Under the pieces are notes generated by a model, which did no database searches, was not told the origin of the DNA, and was given only the letters and a program-made list of their open reading frames with translations. Below, one piece after another: positions 31,599-40,735 of a DNA stretch of 64,000 bases; position 1 is the stretch's first letter, and every line of letters begins with the position of its first letter. The stretch comes from Kitasatospora papulosa. Its GTDB lineage: Bacteria; Actinomycetota; Actinomycetes; Streptomycetales; Streptomycetaceae. The stretch is taken from contig NZ_JNYQ01000005.1 of the NCBI RefSeq assembly GCF_000717245.1, positions 1 to 64,000 of the forward strand, written 5' to 3'. The position numbers and the translations under genes were made by a program.

Positions 31599-32084
31599 AT
31601 GGACGCACGGTTCGACATCTTCGGGAACAAGATCGGTCTGAGGTTCGCCAAGCGGTTCGCGGGTGCGGGCCTGGTGATCCAGCAGTCGGCGCTGCCGAAG
31701 CCCATCCAGGAGCTGGTGTCGCTGCGCGCCAGCCAGATCAACGGCTGCGGGCACTGCATCGACATGCACGTCAAGGAGGCGGCGGCCGCGGGCGAGAGCG
31801 CGGTACGCCTCCATCTGGTCGCCGCGTGGCGGGAGTCCACCGTGTTCACCGAGGCCGAGCAGGCCGCGCTGGCGCTCGCCGAGGAGGGCACGCGGCTCGC
31901 CGACGCCCACCAGGGGGTGTCCGACGAGACCTGGGCCCTGGTGCGCAAGCACTACGACGACGACCAGATCGCCGCGCTGGTCTCGCTGGTCGCGCTGATC
32001 AACGCGGCCAACCGGCTCGCCGTCATCCTGCATCAGCGGGGCGGCTCGTACGAGGCGGGCATGTTCGCCGCGGCGCTCGACTGA
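31599..32084 (+). CDS. Carboxymuconolactone decarboxylase/AhpD family protein
   Basis: 161 residues from ATG 31599 with GTGAGGA upstream. The redox motif is INGCGHCIDMHVKEA (CxxC plus His), as in AhpD-like alkylhydroperoxidases, followed by LVAAWRESTVFTEAEQAALA and LVSLVALINAANRLAV. Genes of the COE group (carboxymuconolactone decarboxylase, oxidoreductase, epimerase) are the standard genomic partners of ECF41 sigma factors, and this gene is divergent from one. A redox or hydroperoxide role is likely; the substrate is not known. Confidence 0.92.
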   Translation: MDARFDIFGNKIGLRFAKRFAGAGLVIQQSALPKPIQELVSLRASQINGCGHCIDMHVKEAAAAGESAVRLHLVAAWRESTVFTEAEQAALALAEEGTRLADAHQGVSDETWALVRKHYDDDQIAALVSLVALINAANRLAVILHQRGGSYEAGMFAAALD

Positions 32085-32107
32085 ACGACGGCCCGGCCGG
32101 GAACGGC

Positions 32108-32142
32108 ACCGCCCGTGCGGGACGTGGTCCCGCACGGGCGGT
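32108..32142. terminator. Terminator between AhpD-like gene and argS
   Basis: A perfect 15-bp stem (ACCGCCCGTGCGGGA with its complement) and a 5-base loop lie between convergent genes and can act on both strands. Confidence 0.82.
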
Positions 32143-32185
32143 CCGTGCTGTCTCCGGCCCGGCGCCGCGGGGCACCGGATCGGGC

Positions 32186-33955
32186 TCAGAGGCGCTCGGG
32201 CGTCCTGATGCCGAGCAGCTTCATGCCCTGGTGCAGGGTGCGGGCGGTGAGCTCGACGAGGAACAGGCGGTTCTCGACGACCTCCGCCGGGTTCTCGTCG
32301 CTCAGCACCTGGCACTGGTCGTAGAACGTGGTGAGGTGCGAGGCCAGCTGGTAGAGGTAGGCGGCCAGCTTGTGCGGCTCGTAGCCCTCGGCCACCTCCT
32401 CCAGGACCGCGCCGAACTGGTCCAGGTGCAGGCCCAGCGCCCGCTCGGCCGGGGCCAGGTCCAGCTCCGGGTGCGCCGCGGGCTTCGCGTCGCCCGCCTT
32501 GCGCAGGATGGAGCGGATCCGGGCGTAGGCGTACTGGAGGTACACCGACGTGTCGCCGTTCAGCGACACCATCTGGTCCAGGTCGAACTTGTAGTCGCGC
32601 ACGGCGGAGGTCGACAGGTCGGCGTACTTCACGGCGCCCACACCGACGTACCGGCCGTTCTCGACGATCTCCTCCTCGGACAGGCCCACCTTCTCGGCCT
32701 TCTCCCGGACCACGGCGGTCGCCCGCTCGACGGCCTCGTCCAGCAGGTCCTCCAGCCGGACGGTGGTGCCCTCACGGGTCTTGAAGGGCTTGCCGTCCTT
32801 GCCCAGGACCGTGCCGAAGGCCAGCTGGTGCGCCTTGACGTCGTCGTTCAGCCAGCCGGCGCGGCGGGCCGTCTCGAAGACCATCTTGAAGTGCAGGGAC
32901 TGCCGGGCGTCGACGACGTAGAGGAGGGTGTCGGCCTTGAGGTTCCGCACCCGGTCGCGGATCGCCGAGAGGTCGGTGGCCGCGTAGCCGTAGCCGCCGT
33001 TGGTCTTCTTGACGATCAGCGGGACCGGGTTGCCGTCCGGGCCCTTCACGTCGTCGAAGAACACGCAGAGCGCGCCCTCGGAGCGGACGGCGACGCCCGT
33101 CTCCTCCAGGATCCGGCAGGTCTCCTCGAGCATGTCGTTGTAGCCGGACTCGCCGACGATGTCGGGGTCGTCGATCTCCATGTCGAGCTTGTCGAAGACG
33201 GAGTAGAAGTAGATCTTCGACTCGTCGACGAAGCGCTGCCAGTGCGCCAGGGTCTCGGGGTCGCCGGCCTGGAGGGCCACCACCCGGTCACGGGAGCGGG
33301 CCTTGAACTCCTCGTCGGAGTCGAAGAGGACCCGCGAGGCCTTGTAGACGCGGTTCAGCGACGACATGGCCGCCTCGCCGTCGGCCTGGTCGCCTCCGTG
33401 CCGCAGCTCGTCCGGGTGCTCGAAGAGGTACTGGATGAGCATGCCGAACTGGGTGCCCCAGTCGCCGATGTGGTGGCGCCGCACGACGTTCTCACCGGTG
33501 AACTCGAGGATCTGGACCATCGCGTCACCGATGACCGCCGACCGCAGGTGGCCGACGTGCATCTCCTTGGCCACGTTCGGCTGGGCGTAGTCGATCACGG
33601 TCGTGCCGGGGGCGGCCTTCGGCGGGACGCCGAGCCGGTCGCCGTCGGCGGCGCGCGCGGCGAGTGTGGTGATGATCGCCCGGTCGGTGAGCGTGACGTT
33701 CAGGAAGCCGGGGCCGGACACCTCGATGTCCTTGATCAGGTCACCTGCCGGGAGGGCCGCCGTGACCTGGGACGCCAGCTCGCGCGGGTTGCCCTTGAGC
33801 TTCTTGGCGAGGGCGAGGATCCCGTTGGCCTGGAAGTCGGCCCGGTCGCTTCGGCGCAGCAGCGGGTCCGCGGTGCCGGCATCCGGCAGTGCTGCCGTCA
33901 GGGCGTCCGCCAGCTGCTGCTGGAGCGTGGAAGCGAGGGAAGGGACCGAAGCCAT
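32186..33955 (-). CDS. argS: Arginyl-tRNA synthetase
   Basis: 589 residues, class I synthetase charging tRNA-Arg. The N-terminal additional domain is followed by the HIGH-like motif AKEMHVGHLRSAVIGD (near 135), DIEVSGPGFLNVTLTD before it, GDWGTQFGMLIQYLFEHP after it, and the KMSK-equivalent region KPFKTREGTTVRLEDLLDEA near 395. The C-terminal anticodon-binding domain ends QGMKLLGIRTPERL, as usual. It is divergent from lysS with 146 bases between the starts, the same pairing as I recall in S. coelicolor. Confidence 0.97.
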   Translation of the reverse strand: MASVPSLASTLQQQLADALTAALPDAGTADPLLRRSDRADFQANGILALAKKLKGNPRELASQVTAALPAGDLIKDIEVSGPGFLNVTLTDRAIITTLAARAADGDRLGVPPKAAPGTTVIDYAQPNVAKEMHVGHLRSAVIGDAMVQILEFTGENVVRRHHIGDWGTQFGMLIQYLFEHPDELRHGGDQADGEAAMSSLNRVYKASRVLFDSDEEFKARSRDRVVALQAGDPETLAHWQRFVDESKIYFYSVFDKLDMEIDDPDIVGESGYNDMLEETCRILEETGVAVRSEGALCVFFDDVKGPDGNPVPLIVKKTNGGYGYAATDLSAIRDRVRNLKADTLLYVVDARQSLHFKMVFETARRAGWLNDDVKAHQLAFGTVLGKDGKPFKTREGTTVRLEDLLDEAVERATAVVREKAEKVGLSEEEIVENGRYVGVGAVKYADLSTSAVRDYKFDLDQMVSLNGDTSVYLQYAYARIRSILRKAGDAKPAAHPELDLAPAERALGLHLDQFGAVLEEVAEGYEPHKLAAYLYQLASHLTTFYDQCQVLSDENPAEVVENRLFLVELTARTLHQGMKLLGIRTPERL

Positions 33956-34101
33956 GAGACGGCTGCCGTTTCCGTAGGAGACAAAGGATCACTCCAGTAT
34001 CCCACGGGGCGTAAAGCCGTTTTCGCGCTGCGGGTGGCACCTGGGAGAATGGGTGTGCCCCTGCCGGGGCCGCCCCTACGAGTCCTACACGAGAGAAGGA
34101 C

Positions 34102-35859
34102 GTGCCGACCGTGGCTTCGAGTCAGAGCAGCACCGAGACCGACTGGGTCTCCCGCTTCGCGGACGATGTCATCGCCGAATCGGAGCGACGTGCGCCTGGC
34201 AAACCGGTCGTCGTCGCGTCCGGCCTCTCCCCGTCGGGCCCGATCCACCTGGGCAACCTCCGCGAGGTCATGACCCCGCACCTCGTCGCGGACGAGATCC
34301 GGCGCCGCGGGCACACCGTGCGCCACCTGATCTCCTGGGACGACTACGACCGCTACCGCAAGGTGCCGAACGGCGTCGAGGGCGTCGACGACTCCTGGCA
34401 GGCGCACATCGGCAAGCCGCTGACGTCGGTGCCCGCCCCGGCCGGGTCGGCGTACCCGAACTGGGCCGAGCACTTCAAGGCCGCCATGACCCAGGCGCTG
34501 GACGAGCTGGGCGTCGAGTACGACGGGATCAGCCAGACCGAGCAGTACCTCGCGGGCACGTACCGCGAGCAGGTCCTGCACGCGATGAGGCACCGCGCCG
34601 ACATCGACGCCGTCCTGGACCGCTACCGCACCAAGAAGGACGGTGCGGCGGGCGCGAAGGGCAGGAAGCCGCAGCAGAAGAAGGTCGACGAGGCCGAGCT
34701 GGAAGCGGCCGAGGGCTCGGGCGCGGCGGACGAGGACGACGGCAGCTCCGGCTCCGCCGGCTACTTCCCGTACAAGCCGTACTGCGGCAACTGCGAGAAG
34801 GACCTCACCGTCGTCACGTCCTACGACGACGACACGACCGAGCTGAACTACACGTGCTCGGCCTGCGGTTTCGCCGAGACGGTCCGGCTCAACGAGTTCA
34901 ACCGGGGCAAGCTGGTCTGGAAGGTCGACTGGCCGATGCGCTGGGCCTACGAGGGCGTGATCTTCGAGCCCAGCGGCGTGGACCACTCCTCGCCGGGCTC
35001 CTCGTTCGTCGTCGGCGGCCAGATCGTGCGCGAGGTCTTCGACGGCGTCCAGCCGATCGGGCCGATGTACGCGTTCGTCGGGATCTCCGGCATGGCGAAG
35101 ATGTCCTCCAGCAAGGGCGGCGTGCCGACCCCGGCGGACGCGCTGAAGATCATGGAGGCGCCGCTGCTCCGCTGGCTGTACGCGCGGCGCAAGCCGAACC
35201 AGTCCTTCAAGATCGCCTTCGACCAGGAGATCCAGCGGCTCTACGACGAGTGGGACTCGCTGGCCCGCAAGGTGGCCGACGGCACGGTGCTCCCCGCCGA
35301 CGCCGCCGCCCACGCCCGGGCCGTCGGCACGGCCGCCGGGGAGCTGCCCAGCACCCCCCGCCCGCTGCCGTACCGCACGCTCGCCTCGGTCGCCGACATC
35401 ACCGCCGGCGCGGAGGAGCAGACGCTGCGCATCCTGAGCGAGCTCGACCCGTCGAGCCCGCTGACCTCGCTCGACGAGGTACGGCCCCGGCTCGACCGCG
35501 CCGAGAACTGGATCACCACGCAGGTGCCCGCCGAGGCCCGTACCGTCGTGCGCCACGAGCCGGACAAGGAACTGCTCGGCTCCCTGGACGAGCAGGGCCG
35601 TGAGTCGCTGCGGCTGCTGCTCGAGGGGCTGGACTCGCACTGGTCGCTGGACGGCCTGACCACCCTGGTCTACGGGGTTCCGAAGGTGCTGGAGGGCCTG
35701 GCGCCGGACGCCAAGCCGACCCCCGAACTGAAGGTGGCCCAGCGCTCCTTCTTCGCGCTGCTGTACCGGCTGCTCGTCGGCCGTGACACGGGGCCGCGCC
35801 TGCCCACGCTCCTCCTCGCGGTCGGGGCGGACCGGGTGCGGACGCTGCTCGGCGCGTGA
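34102..35859 (+). CDS. lysS: Class I lysyl-tRNA synthetase
   Basis: 585 residues from GTG 34102; GTG 34111 is also possible. The HIGH motif is LSPSGPIHLGNLREVMTPHL (near 45), the KMSKS motif MAKMSSSKGGVPTPAD (near 333). Two CxxC pairs (YCGNCEKD and TCSACGF) form a zinc site. It belongs to the class I LysRS found mainly in archaea and some bacteria, not the class II enzyme of most bacteria. A charged insertion at about 175-212 (KGRKPQQKKVDEAELEAAEG) precedes the zinc site. It charges tRNA-Lys; a perfect hairpin terminator follows. Confidence 0.95.
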   Translation: MPTVASSQSSTETDWVSRFADDVIAESERRAPGKPVVVASGLSPSGPIHLGNLREVMTPHLVADEIRRRGHTVRHLISWDDYDRYRKVPNGVEGVDDSWQAHIGKPLTSVPAPAGSAYPNWAEHFKAAMTQALDELGVEYDGISQTEQYLAGTYREQVLHAMRHRADIDAVLDRYRTKKDGAAGAKGRKPQQKKVDEAELEAAEGSGAADEDDGSSGSAGYFPYKPYCGNCEKDLTVVTSYDDDTTELNYTCSACGFAETVRLNEFNRGKLVWKVDWPMRWAYEGVIFEPSGVDHSSPGSSFVVGGQIVREVFDGVQPIGPMYAFVGISGMAKMSSSKGGVPTPADALKIMEAPLLRWLYARRKPNQSFKIAFDQEIQRLYDEWDSLARKVADGTVLPADAAAHARAVGTAAGELPSTPRPLPYRTLASVADITAGAEEQTLRILSELDPSSPLTSLDEVRPRLDRAENWITTQVPAEARTVVRHEPDKELLGSLDEQGRESLRLLLEGLDSHWSLDGLTTLVYGVPKVLEGLAPDAKPTPELKVAQRSFFALLYRLLVGRDTGPRLPTLLLAVGADRVRTLLGA

Positions 35860-35874
35860 CGCCGTAGCCGAACG

Positions 35875-35914
35875 GAAGGGCCGCCGCCCGGGACATCCCG
35901 GGCGGCGGCCCTTC
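35875..35914. terminator. Terminator between lysS and DUF2637 gene
   Basis: A perfect 18-bp stem (35875-35892 with 35897-35914) with a 4-base loop, between convergent genes. Confidence 0.88.
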
Positions 35915-35954
35915 TCCGTGGTGTGCCGGCGGCGGCGGCCGGGCCGGCAGGCCG

Positions 35955-37355
35955 TCAGACGCTCTGGTCGGCCGTCGACTGCGCGGGCACGTACGCCTGC
36001 TTGAAGTCCGGCATCAGGCGCACCAGCAGTTCACGCGAGCGGGGGTGGCTCACGTTGCGCTCGTCGGACAGCTGTATGTCCAGGGCCTCCGCCGTCGGGA
36101 ACCGGCCGTGCTGGTCCGTGAGGGAGCTGTACACCTCGAAGGCCATGTCGGCGAACTCGGCGTCCTCCTGGGACCACTCCTCCAGCTGCGGAGCGTCCTC
36201 GGGGTCGAGGACCTCGGCCGTCTCGACGGCCTGGGGCTGCGGGGCCGGGCCCCGGCCCTCGGGGGTCTCCTCGCGGCGCGGGTGCGGCACGGCGCCGACG
36301 GTGCCCACGTTGCCGAGCGGGCGGGTGCGGCCGGGGCCCGAGGGAATCCGCACCGGGCCGGGGTCCGTTCCCTCGTCGTACCCGGGGTCGTAGTCGCCCT
36401 CGTACGCCTCGTCCGGCACCTTGGGGGCCGCGAACCACGGGCTCTCGTGGGAGCCGGGGCCCTCCTGGACGTATTCCCGCTGTTCGAACTCGTCCTGCTG
36501 GACGAATCGTTCCTGCTCCTCGTGACGGTCGTACTCGTCCGGCCGGCTGTGCTGGTCCCGCCGCGGTTCGTGCTGCTGCTCGCCGTGCACCTGCGGGGCG
36601 TACGGCAGTTGGGGATGCTGGTGCTGCTCGCTCTCCACGGCGGCCGGGACCGGCGGCAGCAGGGCCGGCTCGATGCCCGCCGCGGCGAGTCCCGCGGGGG
36701 CGGTCTCGGCGAGCGGGACGCCGTACTTCGCCAGACGCAGCGGCATCATCGACTCGACGGGTGCCTTGCGGCGCCAGTTGCGGCCGAAGCGCGCCTGGAG
36801 ACGGGCCTGGTAGATCAGCCGGTCCTGTTCGAGCTTGATGACCTGCTCGTAACTGCGCAGCTCCCACAGCTTCATCCGGCGCCACAGCTTGAACGTGGGG
36901 ACGGGGGAGAGCAGCCAGCGGGTGAGGCGGACGCCCTCCATGTGCTTGTCGGCGGTGATGTCCGCGATCCGGCCCACGGCGTGCCGCGCCGCCTCGACGG
37001 AGACGACGAACAGGATCGGGATCACGGCGTGCATCCCGGTGCCCAGCGGGTCGGGCCAGGCGGCCGCGCCGTTGAAGGCGATCGTCGCCGCGGTCAGCAG
37101 CCAGGCGGTCTGGCGCAGCAGCGGGAACGGGATGCGCATCCACGTCAGCAGCAGGTCCAGTGCGAGCAGGACGCAGATGCCCGCGTCGATGCCGATCGGG
37201 AAGACCAGTGAGAAGTCGCCGAAGCCCTTCTCCTCCGCGAGTTCGCGCACGGCGGCGTACGAGCCCGCAAAACCGATCGCGGCGATGAGCACGGCGCCGG
37301 CGACGACCACCCCGATGAGCACGCGGTGTGTGCGTGTCAGCTGCATTGCGGCCAC
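35955..37355 (-). CDS. DUF2637 domain membrane protein
   Basis: 466 residues from GTG 37355, 7 bases after GGGAGGGG; the ATG three codons later could also be used. The N-terminal DUF2637 region has about four hydrophobic segments (RVLIGVVVAGAVLIAAIGFA; FSLVFPIGIDAGICVLLALD; TAWLLTAATIAFNGAAAW; VIPILFVVSVEAARHAVGR), similar to the SpdB-like proteins of plasmids and chromosomes. Basic helices follow, then a long Gln/Glu/Pro-rich linker (about 240-400) and a helical C-terminal part (FADMAFEVYSSLTDQHGRFP, then SRELLVRLMPDFKQAYVPA) that looks like a small HTH module. Function unknown; one possibility is DNA handling at the membrane. Confidence 0.82.
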   Translation of the reverse strand: MAAMQLTRTHRVLIGVVVAGAVLIAAIGFAGSYAAVRELAEEKGFGDFSLVFPIGIDAGICVLLALDLLLTWMRIPFPLLRQTAWLLTAATIAFNGAAAWPDPLGTGMHAVIPILFVVSVEAARHAVGRIADITADKHMEGVRLTRWLLSPVPTFKLWRRMKLWELRSYEQVIKLEQDRLIYQARLQARFGRNWRRKAPVESMMPLRLAKYGVPLAETAPAGLAAAGIEPALLPPVPAAVESEQHQHPQLPYAPQVHGEQQHEPRRDQHSRPDEYDRHEEQERFVQQDEFEQREYVQEGPGSHESPWFAAPKVPDEAYEGDYDPGYDEGTDPGPVRIPSGPGRTRPLGNVGTVGAVPHPRREETPEGRGPAPQPQAVETAEVLDPEDAPQLEEWSQEDAEFADMAFEVYSSLTDQHGRFPTAEALDIQLSDERNVSHPRSRELLVRLMPDFKQAYVPAQSTADQSV

Positions 37356-37458
37356 CCGCGATCCCCTCCCGACTTCGACGGACCGGTTCCACTTCGGCAC
37401 CCGGCGCGGGCACAGCCTGGCACATGCCGGCCGGGCGTGTTGCGTGGGGAGGGGCCGA

Positions 37459-37486
37459 AGCCCGGTGTCCGTGGGAACACCGGGCT
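37459..37486 (-). terminator. Hairpin after the first DUF3558 gene
   Basis: AGCCCGGTGT (37459-37468) pairs with ACACCGGGCT (37477-37486). It lies 50 bases beyond the minus-strand stop at 37536 and before the DUF2637 gene. Confidence 0.65.
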
Positions 37487-37535
37487 CCGTCAGGACGCCT
37501 CCGGGCAGGGGACTTGGGGCCCCGCAGGGCTCAGG

Positions 37536-38327
37536 TCACGACTTGTCGTCGGTCTTGGCCGAGGACGATGCCGACGCCTCGGCGGACGGCGAGGCGGAGG
37601 ACTTCTCCGTGTCGTCGCCGGACGCGCCGACCGCGGCCACGGCTTCCTTCGCCGCCTTCTGGGCGCCCTTCAGGATGTCGGCGGCGGAGGGCGTCTTGGC
37701 GCCCGCGAATCCGGCACCGTTGTAGGTGACGCTGACGACGACGTTGCCGGTGCGGGCGACGACCGTCGCGTACTCGAAGTCCTCCTTGGACTTCGTGAGG
37801 CCGTAGGTCACGGCCGTGGCCTGCTCGCCGAGACCGGTCGCGGGCTTGGCGGAGGTCTTCTCGGCGCCCTCGGTGGCCTGGGCCTTCGCGACCTGCTTCG
37901 TGTACTCGTCCTTCGCGCGGTCGGCGCCGCTGCCCAGGGACTGGTCCGAGTCGAAGCGGGTGTAACCGACGTCGAGCCAGCGGTACTGGGAGCCCTTGAC
38001 GCCGTTGTCGTCCAGGCCGTTCCAGGAGCAGCGGCCGCGGCTCGTGGTGTCGCTGGACGTGCCCGGGCTGCCGCCCTTGTTCTTCGTCTTGGGGACCAGG
38101 TCCTCGATCGTCTTCTTGCCGAGCGACGAGGAGCAGGCGTCGGGCAGCTCGGCGAACTTCGCGGGCTCGACGGTCGGCTCGGTCTTCTTCGCGCTCGCGG
38201 AGGCCGAGGCGCCCGAGCCCGAGTCCTTCGCGTCGCCGGAGTCCGACGAGCAGCCGGCGACGACGAGCATCACCGGGACGGCGGCGCAGGCGAGTATGCG
38301 GGACAGTCGCGGGGCTGATCGGTGCAT
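37536..38327 (-). CDS. DUF3558 domain lipoprotein, first copy
   Basis: 263 residues from ATG 38327 (GAAGGA upstream). A lipoprotein signal peptide ends VVAGCSS, so Cys25 is the lipid anchor. A short Ser/Ala linker leads to the DUF3558 domain (about 58-230) with FAELPDACSSSLGKKTIEDL, RCSWNGLD and VVARTGNVVVSVTYNGAGFA. The C-terminal 30 residues are Ser/Ala-rich. DUF3558 proteins are actinobacterial secreted lipoproteins of unknown function. The next gene upstream is a paralogue in the same orientation. Confidence 0.87.
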   Translation of the reverse strand: MHRSAPRLSRILACAAVPVMLVVAGCSSDSGDAKDSGSGASASASAKKTEPTVEPAKFAELPDACSSSLGKKTIEDLVPKTKNKGGSPGTSSDTTSRGRCSWNGLDDNGVKGSQYRWLDVGYTRFDSDQSLGSGADRAKDEYTKQVAKAQATEGAEKTSAKPATGLGEQATAVTYGLTKSKEDFEYATVVARTGNVVVSVTYNGAGFAGAKTPSAADILKGAQKAAKEAVAAVGASGDDTEKSSASPSAEASASSSAKTDDKS

Positions 38328-38524
38328 GGTTCCTTCACTCGGACGGCACGGCGCTCTCGGTCGTGCGGGGCGGGCGGTATGTCGGTCGTGCGGGTACGGC
38401 TCGTGCACGGGTGGGCCGGTACGTCGGCCGGGGGCCACGGTACGACGGACCGCGCCCGGATGACGCCTCCGGCCGGAGACCACGGAGGGGACCGCAGGCC
38501 CGGCCGGGGCCCGTCGCGGCCCGT

Positions 38525-39346
38525 TCAGTCGCTGAGGGTGTCGGCCAGATTCCGCGCCAGGGCCTGCGCCTTCTCCTGCAGTTCCCTGCTGTCGGGCACC
38601 TCGGTGAAGCGGGCGGGCTGCTCGGTGTACTGGACGGTCACGATGACGTTCGATGTGCGGAATACCACGCTCACGGTGCGGTGCTGCGAGGTGGAACCCG
38701 TCCGGGTGAGCGCGTCGTCCAGGAACGCGGCGTCCCCGAGTCCGGGGAGCAGCCGCGGCCGGAGATCCGCGTCCGGGCCGGTGGCGGTGGCGGACGGGTC
38801 GGCGGAGGGTGTGGCGGAGGCGGCGCCGCCCGGGGAGCCGGACGGTGTGCCGTCGCCCGGCGCGGACGCCGACCCGCCGGGCTTCTCACTGGGAGTGACG
38901 CCGGACGGAGCGGGGAGGGCGGCGGCCTCCTCCTTCTTCGCGTACACGTCCCGGGCGCGGTCGTCGTCGCTCACCGCGGGGTCGTACGACACGACGCGCT
39001 CGAAGTCGATGGACAGGTTCCGGGAAGAGTCCGGGGCGTCCGACTTCCAGCGGCAGCCGACCTTGCGGTCCGTGTCGTAGGTGACGGTGGCCGTGCCCTC
39101 GTACACCTTCTCCTGCTGGTCCTCGGGCAGCGTGGCGGCGCCCGGCAGCAGGTCCTTGAGGGTGGAACGCGGTACGGCACGGCAGGATTCGGGCAGCGTC
39201 CGGTACTTCCCGGGAGGCGCGGTCGTGACAGCCGGGCTGCCGGCCTTGCTGTCGGCGGCGGGGTCGTCGGCGTCGGAGCCGGCGCTGCAGCCGGCGACGA
39301 GCGCTGCGAGAAGCGCGACGCCGGGTACGTACGCCATGTGTCGCAC
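38525..39346 (-). CDS. DUF3558 domain lipoprotein, second copy
   Basis: 273 residues, starting at 39346 or at the Met three codons later. Signal peptide and lipobox are LLAALVAGCSAG. The DUF3558 domain contains YRTLPESCRAVPRSTLKDLL, GCRWKSDAPD and, after a Pro/Ser/Ala insert (about 150-205), VFRTSNVIVTVQYTEQPARF. It has the same plan as the preceding paralogue and the two probably arose by duplication. It is divergent from rtcB. Confidence 0.87.
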   Translation of the reverse strand: MRHMAYVPGVALLAALVAGCSAGSDADDPAADSKAGSPAVTTAPPGKYRTLPESCRAVPRSTLKDLLPGAATLPEDQQEKVYEGTATVTYDTDRKVGCRWKSDAPDSSRNLSIDFERVVSYDPAVSDDDRARDVYAKKEEAAALPAPSGVTPSEKPGGSASAPGDGTPSGSPGGAASATPSADPSATATGPDADLRPRLLPGLGDAAFLDDALTRTGSTSQHRTVSVVFRTSNVIVTVQYTEQPARFTEVPDSRELQEKAQALARNLADTLSD

Positions 39347-39509
39347 GGTCCCAGGCTCCCTTCGGTACGAAAACGGGTTGCCGCCCGATGGCGGCCGATG
39401 GACACAATGTGTATCGCACGCGCCGCTGTGAATGCCGGTCGGCCGACCGTTATGCCGACCTCGGCACCGGTTTTGCGCTTTCAGTTTTTATCGGGGGAAT
39501 CGAGGGGTT

Positions 39510-40703
39510 ATGTCGTATGTAGAGGTGCCGGGTGCGAAGGTTCCCATCCGGATGTGGGCGGATCCGGCGTCGGTCGAGGACGTCGCCATGCAGCAGCTGC
39601 GGAACGTGTCCACACTGCCCTGGATCAAGGGCCTGGCCGTCATGCCGGACGTCCACTTCGGCAAGGGCGCGACCGTCGGCTCGGTGATCGCGATGCACGG
39701 CGCGGTCTGTCCGGCCGCGGTGGGCGTGGACATCGGCTGCGGGATGTCGGCAGTGAAGACGTCGCTCACGGCCAACGACCTGCCGGGAGATCTCTCACGG
39801 CTCCGGTCGAAGATCGAGCAGGCGATCCCGGTGGGCCGGGGGATGCACGACACCACGGTGGACCCGGGGAAGATCCACGGCTTCCCGACCACCGGCTGGG
39901 ACGACTTCTGGTCGCGGTTCGACGGCATCGCCGAGGCGGTCAAGTTCCGTCAGGAGCGGGCCACCAAGCAGATGGGGACGCTCGGGAGCGGGAACCACTT
40001 CATCGAGTTCTGCCTCGACGAGGCGGGATCGGTGTGGCTCATGCTGCACTCCGGCTCCCGGAACATCGGCAAGGAGCTCGCCGACTTCCACATCGGCCAG
40101 GCCCAGAAGCTTCCGCACAACCAGGGACTCGTCGACCGCGACCTGGCGGTCTTCGTCGCGGACACCCCGCAGATGGCGGCGTACCGCAACGACCTGTTCT
40201 GGGCCCAGGAGTACGCCAAGTACAACCGCTCGATCATGATGGGCCTCTTCCAGGACGTGGTCCGCAAGGAGTTCAAGAAGGCCCGGGTCACGTTCGAGCC
40301 GGTCATCTCCTGCCACCACAACTACGTGTCGGAGGAGCGCTACGACGGCATGGACCTGCTGGTCACCCGGAAGGGGGCGATCCGCGCCGGTTCGGGGGAG
40401 TTCGGCATCATCCCCGGTTCCATGGGGACCGGCTCCTACATCGTGAAGGGACTGGGGAACGCGAAGTCGTTCAACTCCGCCTCGCACGGTGCGGGCCGGC
40501 GGATGAGCAGGAACGCGGCCAAGCGGAGGTTCTCGACGCAGGACCTGGAGGAGCAGACGCGGGGTGTGGAGTGCCGCAAGGACTCCGGCGTGGTGGACGA
40601 GATCCCGGCGGCGTACAAGCCGATCGAGCAGGTCATCGACCAGCAGCGTGATCTGGTCGAGGTCGTCGCGAAGCTCAAGCAGCTCGTGTGTGTGAAGGGC
40701 TGA
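39510..40703 (+). CDS. rtcB: RtcB family RNA ligase
   Basis: 397 residues from ATG 39510, with GAGGGG just upstream. RtcB joins 2',3'-cyclic phosphate (via 3'-phosphate) RNA ends to 5'-OH ends with GTP and Mn2+. The Mn ligands are visible in VGVDIGCGMSAVK (Asp, Cys), LGSGNHFIEF (His), LHSGSRNIGK (His) and ISCHHNYVSEE (His). The guanylylation His is in SASHGAGRRMSR, and the family's C-terminal DEIPAAYKPIEQVI is present. The length is slightly shorter than archaeal RtcB. No archease, RtcA or RNase toxin gene is seen next to it, so the RNA target is unknown. Confidence 0.94.
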   Translation: MSYVEVPGAKVPIRMWADPASVEDVAMQQLRNVSTLPWIKGLAVMPDVHFGKGATVGSVIAMHGAVCPAAVGVDIGCGMSAVKTSLTANDLPGDLSRLRSKIEQAIPVGRGMHDTTVDPGKIHGFPTTGWDDFWSRFDGIAEAVKFRQERATKQMGTLGSGNHFIEFCLDEAGSVWLMLHSGSRNIGKELADFHIGQAQKLPHNQGLVDRDLAVFVADTPQMAAYRNDLFWAQEYAKYNRSIMMGLFQDVVRKEFKKARVTFEPVISCHHNYVSEERYDGMDLLVTRKGAIRAGSGEFGIIPGSMGTGSYIVKGLGNAKSFNSASHGAGRRMSRNAAKRRFSTQDLEEQTRGVECRKDSGVVDEIPAAYKPIEQVIDQQRDLVEVVAKLKQLVCVKG

Positions 40704-40735
40704 TGCCCGGCGCCGTACGTGGGCCTGCCGCCCGC

